From Clostridia bacterium (lineage in GTDB: Bacteria; Bacillota; Clostridia; Christensenellales; Borkfalkiaceae), in contig JAJQDC010000035.1 in NCBI GenBank assembly GCA_021202395.1, forward strand, positions 1-42,120: a stretch of 42,120 bases of DNA, given 5' to 3'. A program made the position numbers and the translations under genes. Below, in pieces: positions 25,020 through 32,786 of the stretch. The notes below the pieces were generated by a model, which had not been told where the DNA came from, ran no database searches, and saw only the letters and a program-made list of their open reading frames with translations. The number at the start of each line of letters is the position of its first letter. Within the stretch, counting starts at the first letter, position 1.

Positions 25020-25630
25020 AACCTTTCAGAAAAATATTGAACGAAAAGGTTATTTTTTGCCCTTTCATTTGGCTACCAAGTGAGGGGTTCTTTTTTTATG
25101 CAGAAAATATTTTTATAAATTTGCGGTTGTGTGTAAACTTTCAGCCTTTTTACTTGCCTATTTATTGAAGGGGGATTTTTTGCAAAATAATTTTATAAAA
25201 ATACTTGTAAAAAAGGCTTTTGACTTGGCTACCCTATTGGAAGGACTATTTAAAGACTGTTGAAGTGCATAAAATTTATAAAAATTTTACCGTAGACCGC
25301 CACGTTTTAATATTTGGTGTCCTTGGGATAGTGAAGGAAAAAATAAATTATAGACCCCATTTTTATCTTTCCCGTGGCTTATAAGTGAAGGGGTTTATTA
25401 CGACGATAAAAATTATTATAAAACTTCGCCAAAATGACATTCCCCTTTCCATTTATAAGTGAAGGCAAACAAAAGATAAAGAAAAAAACTTTTAAAAAAA
25501 TCGTCCAAATCTGAAGTTTTTGCACTAATAGATAAGTGAAAGGTTTTTACACGTATAGAAAAAAATTTGTAAAAATTTTGCCGCAGACCGTCAACTTTTA
25601 AAATTTCGTGTCCTTGGGATAGTGAAAGGT
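25020..25630 (+). repeat. About eight degenerate 55-90 bp direct repeats
   Basis: Each unit is AT-rich and ends in a variant of ATAAGTGAAGG: 25078, 25164, 25235, 25327, 25381, 25454, 25531 and 25618. Units ending at 25337 and 25629 are the closest pair, alike over about 67 bp (AAAATTT.TAAAAATTTT, AGACCG, GTGTCCTTGGGATAGTGAA). No conserved reading frame runs through them. The array lies between the decayed regulator and the mobilization genes, a place suited to an origin or a structured RNA array. Function unknown. Confidence 0.55.
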
Positions 25631-25860
25631 AATTACAAATATAATACAAAACTTGGAGGAATTATTATGAAAATCAGACCACCTTGAATAACAAAAGCAT
25701 TTCAAACCCACAGCAAACTTGCATAAGGAAAACGCAATAAACAGGGTTCCCGAAAAGATTTGCGTAGCAAAGATTTTTGGGAAAAAGGAAGCATAACGAA
25801 GCGAAGTTGCCGTGTATGCTTGCATAGACGGCATAGGGCGAAGTTTATGCTGACGCGATA

Positions 25861-25923
25861 GCGAGGAACGCAAGTGGCAAGCCACTTGCCGCGCAAGCGC
25901 GCCTCGTTAGGGGCAACCCCTAA
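25861..25923 (+). other. Candidate oriT: clustered perfect hairpins
   Basis: GCAAGTGGC-AA-GCCACTTGC (25870-25889), GCGC-AA-GCGC (25891-25900) and TTAGGGG-CAA-CCCCTAA (25907-25923) follow each other about 50-120 bp before the relaxase frame. Hairpins next to a relaxase gene are typical of transfer origins. The nick site cannot be placed. The stretch 25631-25860 holds no convincing gene, only an ATG at 25667 with a good ribosome site and six codons. Confidence 0.45.
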
Positions 25924-26045
25924 TACCCCTGTCAGAGAAAAATCACGGAGGAAACAATTATAGAAAATAAGAAAATAAACAGAAACAGACCTATCACCTA
26001 CTCCTCGCCTATATCACCCGTATAGATAAAGCAAGATATATATCA

Positions 26046-27026
26046 GTGCAAAACCTTTTTGACGATGAGGACTACGCGGAACAGTTTAAGCAGACCGCCG
26101 CGCGTTTCGGTAAAGGCGGCGATAAGGACGAGAGAAAATATTATCACTTTAAATTATCTCCCGCACGGGATGAACACGCCAACCCGTATATGGTACAGGA
26201 ATACGCCAAGGCTTGCGCCGAGGAAATGTTTCCAGATTGCGAGTGCGTTATTGCGACCCATACAGACACGGACACCGTACACGCGCATATTATCGTAAAC
26301 GCTGTTAATCCCATCACGGGAAAGAAATTACATATATCGGGCGGGGACTACGCTAAATTAAAAGATATGGCAAACGACATAGGCGTCGAGTTTGGATATA
26401 CACCTTTGGACTTCAGGAAGAAAGCGGATATAAACCGCACCACCGCCGAAAGGCAGATTATATTAAAAGGCGGCACAAGTTGGAAAGAAGATTTACGAGA
26501 GGTCATAGAAGAAGCAAAGCAAACAGCCACCACGGAAACGGAGTTTATAGAACACCTTAAACTTTACGAAGTGGAAATTAAACGCAACGGGCAAGATTAT
26601 TCATATCTGCACCCGCAAAGACAAAAAGCCGTCCGAGGGACAACGCTCGGACAAGATTATACAAAGACGGAGGTTTTAAATGTCATTACAAAACATAAAG
26701 ACGGGCGAAACGGCAACGCCGCTCGCTCAATTACAGAAGAACAACGAGATATTTGTGGAAAAGACGGAGAACGCCCTGCTGAAAGAAGCGTTAGCTTTAT
26801 CGAACGAGAAATGCAACGCCTTAATAGAACGGCAGAACTCGCTCGTGCAGGAATTGACCCAGGAAGTGAGCAGCCTGAAAAACGAGAACAGCAGGTTGGT
26901 AAGGCAACTGCAACAGCAGACGGACAAAGTAACAGAAGAACTCAAGAATATAGTACGGGACGAGAGGAACTTCAAGGTGGAGATAAGCCGAAGCCTAAAA
27001 GAAGATTTAGCGATTTCAGCAAATGA
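26046..27026 (+). CDS. MOBP-type relaxase, N-terminus damaged
   Basis: The frame from a GTG at 26046 gives 326 residues with the relaxase metal motif HTDTDTVHAHIIVN (about 71-84). Homologous-looking protein continues upstream in the same frame (LLAYITRIDKARYISVQN, including the likely catalytic Tyr region) to an in-frame stop at 25968-25970 without any start codon. A good GGAGG at 25947-25951 precedes ATA GAA AAT in a different frame (NRNRPITY), so the gene seems to have lost its ATG and gained a frameshift near 26000. Relaxases nick oriT and lead the strand to the recipient. Starting at GTG would lack the Tyr, so activity is doubtful. Confidence 0.75.
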   Translation: MQNLFDDEDYAEQFKQTAARFGKGGDKDERKYYHFKLSPARDEHANPYMVQEYAKACAEEMFPDCECVIATHTDTDTVHAHIIVNAVNPITGKKLHISGGDYAKLKDMANDIGVEFGYTPLDFRKKADINRTTAERQIILKGGTSWKEDLREVIEEAKQTATTETEFIEHLKLYEVEIKRNGQDYSYLHPQRQKAVRGTTLGQDYTKTEVLNVITKHKDGRNGNAARSITEEQRDICGKDGERPAERSVSFIEREMQRLNRTAELARAGIDPGSEQPEKREQQVGKATATADGQSNRRTQEYSTGREELQGGDKPKPKRRFSDFSK

Positions 27027-27225
27027 AGTTACCGCCTACTATAAAGAACAGGTAGACAAATCTATCGCGCCCGTAAACAAGGAACTCAAAGAAGTTAAAA
27101 CCGAGATAGCCGAACAGACTTATCAGATGCGATTACGGGGCAAAGTGCGCAACATACTCTTTTGGGCTACGCCCGTACTATTGCTCGTACAGAGTTTTAT
27201 ATCGGTACTGCTGTTATTGAAGTAA
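26680..27225 (+). CDS. Coiled-coil membrane-anchored mobilization protein, overlapping the relaxase
   Basis: 181 residues: a long charged coiled coil (about 20-155) and a C-terminal hydrophobic anchor (ILFWATPVLLLVQSFISVLL, about 158-178). The ATG at 26680 has GGAGG 7 nt upstream. The first 347 nt lie inside the relaxase 3' end in another frame. The overlap recalls MobB, which overlaps the MobA relaxase in IncQ plasmids and also has a membrane segment. A similar role, tethering the relaxosome at the membrane, is inference. Confidence 0.65.
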   Translation: MSLQNIKTGETATPLAQLQKNNEIFVEKTENALLKEALALSNEKCNALIERQNSLVQELTQEVSSLKNENSRLVRQLQQQTDKVTEELKNIVRDERNFKVEISRSLKEDLAISANEVTAYYKEQVDKSIAPVNKELKEVKTEIAEQTYQMRLRGKVRNILFWATPVLLLVQSFISVLLLLK

Positions 27226-27260
27226 TATCCACGCAGCACGAAAAAACAATTATTAGTTGT

Positions 27261-27316
27261 CCGTAAATAAGGGTTGATATTTACGGGCAGAGCCTTTCTG
27301 TTATGGCTATTTTTTA
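27261..27316 (+). terminator. Hairpins after the mobilization genes
   Basis: CCGTAAATA (27261-27269) pairs with TATTTACGG (27278-27286). A second weak stem AGCC/GGCT ends in ATTTTTT near 27316. Probably stops the mobilization transcript. Between here and 27490 I see only a palindrome GGGCAT-A-ATGCCC near 27408 and a 13-codon frame at about 27437 without a proper ribosome site. Confidence 0.45.
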
Positions 27317-27491
27317 CACAATATGACGCAAATAATAAGCCGCCGAGGTGATATTAGTGTATCCCGCCGGCAGGAAGTTAAAAAGTAAATCCCTACATAA
27401 AGGGTTAAGGGCATAATGCCCTATACGACAAGGAGAATGTATATAGAAAAAGATAAATCAACTAATTTAAATTCATAAGAGGGAAATCAAA

Positions 27492-27671
27492 ACGGAAAAA
27501 GAACTGGGAAAAGTGATTGAGAGTTTTACGGACTCTCCCGTCAGCGAAAGGAAAGAACAAGTAAAAGGCAGACAATATAAAGTAGTAAGCCACTACACGG
27601 GCAAGAAAGATTTGGATATGGTAATAAAAGACCTTGCCGAAAAGAGAGCCTATAAGGAATTTGCGGGATAA
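27492..27671 (+). CDS. TnpW-like small transposon protein, non-ATG start
   Basis: 59 residues: TEKELGKVIESFTDSPVS, then RQYKVVSHYTGKKDLDMVIK and KRAYKEFAG. Small proteins with a Y-x-V-x-S-H-Y/F-x core and a C-terminal helix lie directly before the large serine recombinase in Tn4451-like elements (TnpW family). The frame has no ATG, GTG or TTG after its upstream stop at 27468-27470; the best placed start is ACG at 27492, 8 nt after AGAGGG. Either a near-cognate start or a lost ATG. Function in the family is not established. Confidence 0.55.
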   Translation, partial: TEKELGKVIESFTDSPVSERKEQVKGRQYKVVSHYTGKKDLDMVIKDLAEKRAYKEFAG

Positions 27672-27706
27672 TACGTAAAACTACAAAGGAACCTGAAGGA
27701 AAAGCA

Positions 27707-27735
27707 TTGTCAAATTCAGCAGAAAGTGATATAAT
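27707..27735 (+). promoter_or_regulatory. Promoter of the serine recombinase
   Basis: TTGTCA (27707-27712), 17-bp spacer, TATAAT (27730-27735). Expected start near 27742, 85 nt before the recombinase ATG. Confidence 0.65.
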
Positions 27736-27827
27736 ACCGGTACATTGAATTTGACTGCTTTGGCTTCATAAAATGTTTGAAACGCATTCATCGCGACTGC
27801 ACTCCAAAACGTAAAAAGGAGACAAAA

Positions 27828-29468
27828 ATGAAATCAAAGCAAGAACAACTGAATAGAACGGGAATTTATTTAAGGCTGTCAAAGGACGACGAACGCGCGG
27901 GCGAATCGCTGTCTATAGAGAACCAACGTCGTATTCTTACGGAATACGTAAAATCGCAGGGCTGGCAGATAGTATCAGAATACGCGGACGACGGTTACAG
28001 TGGCACTAATTTCGACAGACCCGAAGTACAAAGACTGTTAGACGACGTGCATATGGGCAGGCTCGATATAGTAATCGTGAAAGACCTCTCCCGTTTCGGA
28101 AGAAACTATATAGAGGTCGGCAGGTACATAGACTACGAGTTTCCCCTCTACAATATCCGCTTTATAGCGCTTACGGATAACGTGGATACGGCTAACAAAA
28201 ATAGTTCGGGAATGGATATGATGCCCATAATGAACGTGTTTAACGAATGGCACTCCGCTAACACGAGCAAAAAGATACGCGCCGTGAGGGAAGCAAACGC
28301 GCGTTCGGGCAAATATCTTACCACTTCCGCCGCGTATGGTTACGTCAAGGGCGGCATCGATAAGAAGCTGCCCGTGGTAGACGATGAAGCCGCCGAAGTC
28401 GTAAAGCGTATTTTTGAAATGCGGGCAAGCGGCGTCGGTTGCCGCAAGATCGCGACAGAACTGACGCTGGACGGCATACTCTGTCCGAGCGATTATAAAC
28501 GGGCGAAGTTCGGAAGCACTAACCAGGAGAGTAAAAAGCATTGCTGGAACAGCGGGGTTGTACGGAAGATACTGCAAAACCCTATTTATCTCGGACATCT
28601 CGCGCAAATGCGCAGGACTACCGTTTCTTATAAGAATAAGAAAGCGGTAAACCGCGACGAAAGCGAATGGATAATCGTAAAGAATACCCACGAACCTATA
28701 GTAACGCAGGAAATATGGGATAAGTGCCGCGAAATGGATAATGCCGTTGGACACGGAAAAATAGCCAAGTCGGGAAAAATGTATCCCCTTTCGGGACTTG
28801 TGTATTGCCCCGACTGCGGCGGAAAGATACGGCTCGGATGGACGACAAGCAAAAGGTCCGACGGCACCGTAAGGCACGTTAGCAATTACAACTGCGGCAA
28901 TTTTCTCTGGATAGGCAAGCATATCTGTTCAAGCCACTATATTAACCAAAGCGAACTCGACGGAATAGTTTTAAACGACATACGCTCGAAGATAAGGCTT
29001 GTTATAGAGGACGAGGACAGAGAACGCAGGGAATTTCTCAAACGTAAGGAACAGCTTACGGCGGCTAAATTAAATTCTCAAAAAAGAAAGTACAAAAACG
29101 GCAAAGACAGGCTTGCCGAACTTGAAAGGCTTATACAGAGCGTTTACGAAGACAAGGTTACTGGCAAGATACCCGAAGAAGTCTGCGTAGGGCTTATAGA
29201 TAAGTACCTTGCGGAAAAGAGGGAACTTACCGAAAAGGTAAACGAACTTGAAAAGAGTTTAAGCGAAAGCGAGCAGAACGCAGCCGACATAGACGAATTT
29301 ATAAGGCGGTTAAAGAAATACGCCCAAGCCGAAGAACTTACGCGCGAGATGTGTATGGAACTCATCGAGTGCGTAACCGTGAGCAAATTCACCCGCGACA
29401 AGTCTGTGGAAAGAGAAATCCATATCTACTATAAACTTATGGATAAAGGCTACACCGAGCAAAACTAA
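27828..29468 (+). CDS. Large serine recombinase (TnpX/TndX-like)
   Basis: 546 residues from the ATG at 27828, which has AAAAGGAG 6 nt upstream; the frame opens earlier at a TTG (27777) with no ribosome site. N-terminal resolvase domain with catalytic Ser18 in YLRLSKDD and RFGR near 89-92; recombinase domain (about 175-290); zinc ribbon with CPDCGGK and a later Cys near 315-350; a long coiled coil (about 380-500). Such enzymes excise and insert elements between att sites sharing a 2-bp core. The gene ends 46 bp before the right junction, as in Tn4451/Tn5397. It is expected to be responsible for the AG-core junctions found here. Confidence 0.92.
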   Translation: MKSKQEQLNRTGIYLRLSKDDERAGESLSIENQRRILTEYVKSQGWQIVSEYADDGYSGTNFDRPEVQRLLDDVHMGRLDIVIVKDLSRFGRNYIEVGRYIDYEFPLYNIRFIALTDNVDTANKNSSGMDMMPIMNVFNEWHSANTSKKIRAVREANARSGKYLTTSAAYGYVKGGIDKKLPVVDDEAAEVVKRIFEMRASGVGCRKIATELTLDGILCPSDYKRAKFGSTNQESKKHCWNSGVVRKILQNPIYLGHLAQMRRTTVSYKNKKAVNRDESEWIIVKNTHEPIVTQEIWDKCREMDNAVGHGKIAKSGKMYPLSGLVYCPDCGGKIRLGWTTSKRSDGTVRHVSNYNCGNFLWIGKHICSSHYINQSELDGIVLNDIRSKIRLVIEDEDRERREFLKRKEQLTAAKLNSQKRKYKNGKDRLAELERLIQSVYEDKVTGKIPEEVCVGLIDKYLAEKRELTEKVNELEKSLSESEQNAADIDEFIRRLKKYAQAEELTREMCMELIECVTVSKFTRDKSVEREIHIYYKLMDKGYTEQN

Positions 29469-29491
29469 AAATCCAACGCAAACTGAACCCG

Positions 29492-29535
29492 CTGACCAAA
29501 CGACACTCTTAATAGCATAATTATACCAGACGGTG
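29492..29535 (+). other. attR: right junction of the serine-recombinase element
   Basis: Element arm CTGACCA (29492-29498), AACGACACTCTTAAT, core AG (29514-29515), then BspA-type coding sequence CATAATTATACC. The core is as far from this arm as in attL from TGGTCAG. Confidence 0.8.
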
Positions 29536-29804
29536 TAACTGCTATCGGCGATTATGCGTTCGAATATTGCACATCGTTTATAAGCATAACAATACCAGAC
29601 AGTGTAACAAATATCGATGCTTGGGCATTTTTTGGATGCAATAATCTAAAAACCGTTATTTTTGAAAATACCAATGGGTGGAATGTTTCAAGTTCATCAA
29701 CGGCTACAAGTAGTACAGAAATTGACGTATCTAATACAAGTCAAAACGCAACCTATTTAATGGGTACTTATTACAATTACTACTGGTACAGGAACGAAGA
29801 ATGA
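29516..29804 (+). pseudogene. BspA-type gene, 3' part cut off by the element
   Basis: Reading in the frame set by 9640-10991 gives IIIPDGVTAIGDYAFEYC, another repeat with SVTNIDAWAFFGC, then a non-repeat C-terminus rich in Ser/Thr and ending in Tyr-rich YYNYYWYRNEE and TGA at 29802-29804. It has no start of its own. Together with the 5' part it makes one 546-residue lipoprotein. Confidence 0.85.
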
Positions 29805-29846
29805 AATTTCGATTTACTGAAAGAAAAATAAAATAGAGGTAAAATT

Positions 29847-30959
29847 ATGAAACTTTTTAAGATTTATGAAAACATAAACCAAAATAGGGATGAATGGTGT
29901 TATTACAGACAGGCTTATCTAAACGACATATTTCCGTTTAAAAAACAAAGTGATGACAATGCATTATCTTTTATAAAAAGTTACTTGGATGCTGGCGGCA
30001 AAAGAAATCTTTACGCTAAAATTGATAACGAGAGCAAAAATTTTGATAAGTTTGAAAATGTCAGAGCGCAACACACATTATCAACATTTATGTTGGGTAT
30101 TTATTTTTATAATAAATTAAATTTAGAAGGAATTTTTAAAAGAGCATATTCTCAAATACAAGACAAACATGATTGGCTATTTATGTGGTATTTAACTTGC
30201 TTATATCATGATATTGGCTATATTTTTGAGAACGATAGCAAAGATCATATAAATAAAAGCTTGAAAGGTTTTTTACCAAGAGAAGCAGATTTAAGGGTGT
30301 GCCGTAAATTAGATAATTATAAATTAGGCTTAAACTATTTTAAATACAGACGAAAAGATTGCGGTGTAATAGACCATGGGGTAGTAGGCGGTTTCAGGTT
30401 ATATTCTATTCTTTATAGAGCATACCGTAAAGTTTTAAATGTAGCAGAAAATTGTATTTATAACGGCCTTTTATATTCAGAAGAATTTTTACAGTTAATA
30501 GGTCATGCTTCCGAAGCAATAATAAGGCACAATATGTGGAATATTGATGATGCTGAAATTAGAGAAAAATACCATTTGGAAGCACTAAATAATACAAAAA
30601 TATCGTTAAAAGAAGAGCCGATAACTTTTCTTTTAGGGTTGTGCGATACTATAGAACCTTTAAAACATTTTAGAAATATTGAACCAAATTTTGTGTTGGA
30701 TCATATTGATGTAGATATAACAAATAATAAGGCTATTAAAATTAATATAGATTCACCTTTGTTAGAAGAAGAATATTATAAGAAAATTATAGATTTACCT
30801 AAATGGCTTGATGTAGGTGTGAGAATTTCTGATAATGGAAATGTTTGCTGTATTGAATTTACGGATAGCAAAAAAGATGCTTGTAATGATACAAACGAGA
30901 TAGATGAAGAAATATCCGCTGCTTGGGAAAACATGATTTTAATAGGAATAAATAAATAG
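29847..30959 (+). CDS. HD-domain protein
   Basis: A 370-residue protein with an HD-superfamily metal site: H76 (AQHTLS), H121-D122 (LYHDIGY), H177 (IDHGVVGG), H220/H228 and a later Asp in GLCDTIEPLK near 262. HD proteins are metal-dependent phosphohydrolases acting on nucleotides or cyclic dinucleotides; the substrate here is unknown. It lies 42 bp after the BspA-type gene with an AGAGGT ribosome site, and the two may have formed one transcript before the insertion. It is AT-rich compared with the aro genes. Confidence 0.65.
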   Translation: MKLFKIYENINQNRDEWCYYRQAYLNDIFPFKKQSDDNALSFIKSYLDAGGKRNLYAKIDNESKNFDKFENVRAQHTLSTFMLGIYFYNKLNLEGIFKRAYSQIQDKHDWLFMWYLTCLYHDIGYIFENDSKDHINKSLKGFLPREADLRVCRKLDNYKLGLNYFKYRRKDCGVIDHGVVGGFRLYSILYRAYRKVLNVAENCIYNGLLYSEEFLQLIGHASEAIIRHNMWNIDDAEIREKYHLEALNNTKISLKEEPITFLLGLCDTIEPLKHFRNIEPNFVLDHIDVDITNNKAIKINIDSPLLEEEYYKKIIDLPKWLDVGVRISDNGNVCCIEFTDSKKDACNDTNEIDEEISAAWENMILIGINK

Positions 30960-30980
30960 AGAAATTTATAACTAATCATC

Positions 30981-31007
30981 CCCCACGGGCGGGTGCCGCC
31001 AGTGGGG
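30981..31007. terminator. GC-rich hairpin between convergent genes
   Basis: CCCCAC (30981-30986) pairs with GTGGGG (31002-31007), with an inner GGCGG/CCGCC stem. T-tracts are weak on both sides. Confidence 0.4.
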
Positions 31008-31038
31008 ACTTATAGTCTACTTTGTATAATAAATTAAA

Positions 31039-32142
31039 TTAATTCAGTTCTTTTTCTACGCAGTCAAGTGCAGCCGCAATTACTTTATCCATATCGTAAT
31101 ACTTGTACTGCCCAAGCCGTCCGCCAAAAATTACGTTGCCTTCTTTATCGGCAAGCTCTTTATATTTAGCATACAGCCCGTCGTTGCGCTCGTTGTTCAC
31201 AGGGTAATAGGGTTCGTCGCCCTTTTTCCATGTGGCGGGGTATTCACGGGTGATATAAGTAACGGGGCTCTGCGCCTTTTCAAAGTGTTTGTGTTCAATA
31301 ATGCGTGTAAAGGGAACTTCCCTTTCGGTGTAGTTCACTACTGCGTTGCCTTGGTAGTTTTCTTCTTCAAGCCGTTCGGTTTCAAAGCGGAGTGAGCGGT
31401 ATTCAAGCTCGCCGTAGCAGTAGTTAAAGTATTCGTCTATCATACCAGTATAAACGGTTTTTGCCGCAATGTCGGGGCAGGACTTTTTAAATTCAAAGTA
31501 GTCGCACTCAAGTTTTACTTCAACGCCCTGCAAAAGTTTTTCGGCAAGGGTGGTGTAGCCGCCTTCGGCTATCCCCTGGTAGCGGTCGTTAAAGTAGTTG
31601 TTGTCGTAAGTAAACCTTACGGGCAATCTTTTTATTATGAAGGAAGGGAGTTCGCTGCAAGGTTTGCCCCATTGCTTTTCGGTGTAGCCCTTTACAAGTT
31701 TTTCAAATACGTCTTTTCCGACAAGTTTAAGCCCCTGTTCTTCAAGATTTTTGGGTTCGCCGATGTTAAGCTCTGCAATCTGTTCTGCAATTTTTGCCTG
31801 AGCCTGTTTTGGTGTTACCACGCCCCACATTTTAGAAAAGGTATTCATATTGAACGGAAGGTTGTAGAGTTCGTCTTTGTAGCGCGCTATGGGGGAGTTT
31901 ACAAAGTTGTTGAAAGTGATAAACTGGTTTACGTATTGCCAGACCTTCTGGTTGCTTGTATGGAATATATGTGCACCGTAAACGTGGATATTTATGCCGT
32001 CTTTATTTTCTGTATAGATGTTGCCGCCGATGTGCGGTCTTTTGTCTATCACAAGGCATTTTTTGCCCGCTTTGGTTGCTTCGTGCGCAAACACGCAGCC
32101 GAACAGCCCCGCCCCTACAATAAGATAATCATACTTTTTCAT
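31039..32142 (-). CDS. glf: UDP-galactopyranose mutase
   Basis: 367 residues, the usual length. FAD-binding GAGLFG at residues 10-15, PHIGGNIY at about 36-43, VYGAHIFHT, the W-G-K segment KQWGKPCSEL, and RLPVRFTYDNNYFNDRYQGI, all typical of Glf. It interconverts UDP-galactopyranose and UDP-galactofuranose using reduced FAD in the cytoplasm. It would supply the GlfT2-like transferase at 7570-9318. Monocistronic, with a perfect-spacing promoter at 32172-32200. Confidence 0.95.
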   Translation of the reverse strand: MKKYDYLIVGAGLFGCVFAHEATKAGKKCLVIDKRPHIGGNIYTENKDGINIHVYGAHIFHTSNQKVWQYVNQFITFNNFVNSPIARYKDELYNLPFNMNTFSKMWGVVTPKQAQAKIAEQIAELNIGEPKNLEEQGLKLVGKDVFEKLVKGYTEKQWGKPCSELPSFIIKRLPVRFTYDNNYFNDRYQGIAEGGYTTLAEKLLQGVEVKLECDYFEFKKSCPDIAAKTVYTGMIDEYFNYCYGELEYRSLRFETERLEEENYQGNAVVNYTEREVPFTRIIEHKHFEKAQSPVTYITREYPATWKKGDEPYYPVNNERNDGLYAKYKELADKEGNVIFGGRLGQYKYYDMDKVIAAALDCVEKELN

Positions 32143-32171
32143 ATAAACAAGTTCCTTTTATTTTTTATAGA

Positions 32172-32200
32172 ATTATACACCCGCAAAGGCAATAAGTCAA
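32172..32200 (-). promoter_or_regulatory. Promoter of glf
   Basis: Minus strand: TTGACT (32200-32195), 17-bp spacer, TATAAT (32177-32172); about 30 nt before the glf ATG. Confidence 0.65.
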
Positions 32201-32243
32201 GCACCTTATTATAAGCGACCGAACACTCTCCGTCATCCTGTGT

Positions 32244-32301
32244 GAGCGTAGCGCTACTTTGCGCACCTTAATATAAAAGGTTTCAAATAATATGGCGCAA
32301 A
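32244..32301 (+). repeat. 58-bp palindromic repeat, copy 1
   Basis: GAGCGTAGCGCTAC, TTTGCGC, ACCTT, AAAGGT, GGCGCAAA: an outer GCGC stem enclosing an inner ACCTT/AAGGT stem. Same length as copies 2 and 3. Followed at about 32377 by TTTAAAATAATAGTGTTTATT, a companion motif found again near 32882. Confidence 0.6.
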
Positions 32302-32459
32302 GCGTAGTCGAAGGATCCCGCGGGAGCGGCATCGAGCCGCGGCTCGCGAACGACCGACTACGACGGCAGAAGCGATGTTTAAAATAATAGTGTTTATTAT
32401 AATGCGTAAAGATGATATCTGAAGGCGGAATTTGTCTACTGCCGCCCGTTCGGGCGCGC

Positions 32460-32517
32460 GAGCGAAGCGACACTCTGCGCACCTTACTATAAAAGGTTTC
32501 AGATTATAAGGCGCAGA
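32460..32517 (+). repeat. 58-bp palindromic repeat, copy 2
   Basis: TCTGCGC at the left and GCGCAGA at the right form a 7-bp outer stem around ACCTT/AAAGGT; the leading part is GAGCGAAGCGACAC. Confidence 0.6.
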
Positions 32518-32519
32518 TA

Positions 32520-32542
32520 TTGCCACGTTACGCTCGCAATGA
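32520..32542 (-). repeat. TCATTGCGAG-type palindromic repeat, inverted copy
   Basis: The minus strand reads TCATTGCGAGCGTAACGTGG, the inverse of the copy at 32747-32778. Confidence 0.5.
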
Positions 32543-32608
32543 CCAACTTGGTAAGCTGACGGTGAAGTGTAGATTACCATATCTTGCCGTCCTTATTAGG
32601 GAAGAGGG

Positions 32609-32703
32609 ACCACGAAGTGGGGGAAGGGTTTTGTACCGTAAAAATAAGGTGAACCCCTCAGCCCGTTGGGCAGCTCCCCTAATAAGGGAGCCAAGGGCGG
32701 GAC
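32609..32703 (+). repeat. Hairpin-rich extragenic repeat
   Basis: CCAC-GAA-GTGG, GCCC-GTT-GGGC and GCTCCC-CTAATAA-GGGAGC follow each other with no coding frame. Resembles extragenic palindromes seen in many Clostridia. Confidence 0.4.
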
Positions 32704-32746
32704 GATGTATTGACTTATCTTATTATAAACGACAGCAGCCTTTATG

Positions 32747-32778
32747 TCATTGCGAGGGGTCTCTACCCCGTGGCAATC
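32747..32778 (+). repeat. TCATTGCGAG-type palindromic repeat
   Basis: ATTGC (32749-32753) pairs with GCAAT (32773-32777), and GGGGT with ACCCC inside it. Confidence 0.5.
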
Positions 32779-32786
32779 CCGCCCGC

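Larger units (their letters stand above)
10992..29515 (+). mobile_element. Tn4451-like mobilizable transposon carrying a DISARM-like island
   Basis: An element of 18,524 bp defined by attL and attR, which share only the dinucleotide AG, as expected for a large serine recombinase. Removal rebuilds the BspA-type gene in frame (L-T-S-I-I-I-P-D-G at the joint, matching its other repeats). Joining the ends gives a 46-bp dyad with CTGACCA and TGGTCAG arms exactly centred on the AG. Contents from left to right: AAA/DUF4143 ATPase, seven-gene defence operon, decayed XRE regulator, repeat array, oriT-like hairpins, relaxase, coiled-coil membrane protein, TnpW-like protein and serine recombinase. It has no conjugation (type IV secretion) genes, so it would be mobilizable rather than self-transmissible. 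Confidence 0.88.

Noticed and set aside
25020-25630. CRISPR array or coding repeats upstream of the relaxase
   Set aside because: Repeats are too degenerate and unevenly spaced, no spacer/repeat division exists, and all frames are interrupted.
28038-28922. A 294-residue open frame antisense to the serine recombinase
   Set aside because: It lies entirely opposite a well-conserved gene, with no ribosome site and low-complexity composition; it reflects codon bias of the sense strand.
10994-29521. TAATAG (10994-10999 and 29510-29515) or TAAT (10994-10997 and 29518-29521) as the recombination core
   Set aside because: Using the TAATAG repeat puts a stop in the rebuilt BspA-type gene. The TAAT version keeps the frame, but it does not centre the CTGACCA/TGGTCAG arms and fits the repeat consensus less well than the AG core.
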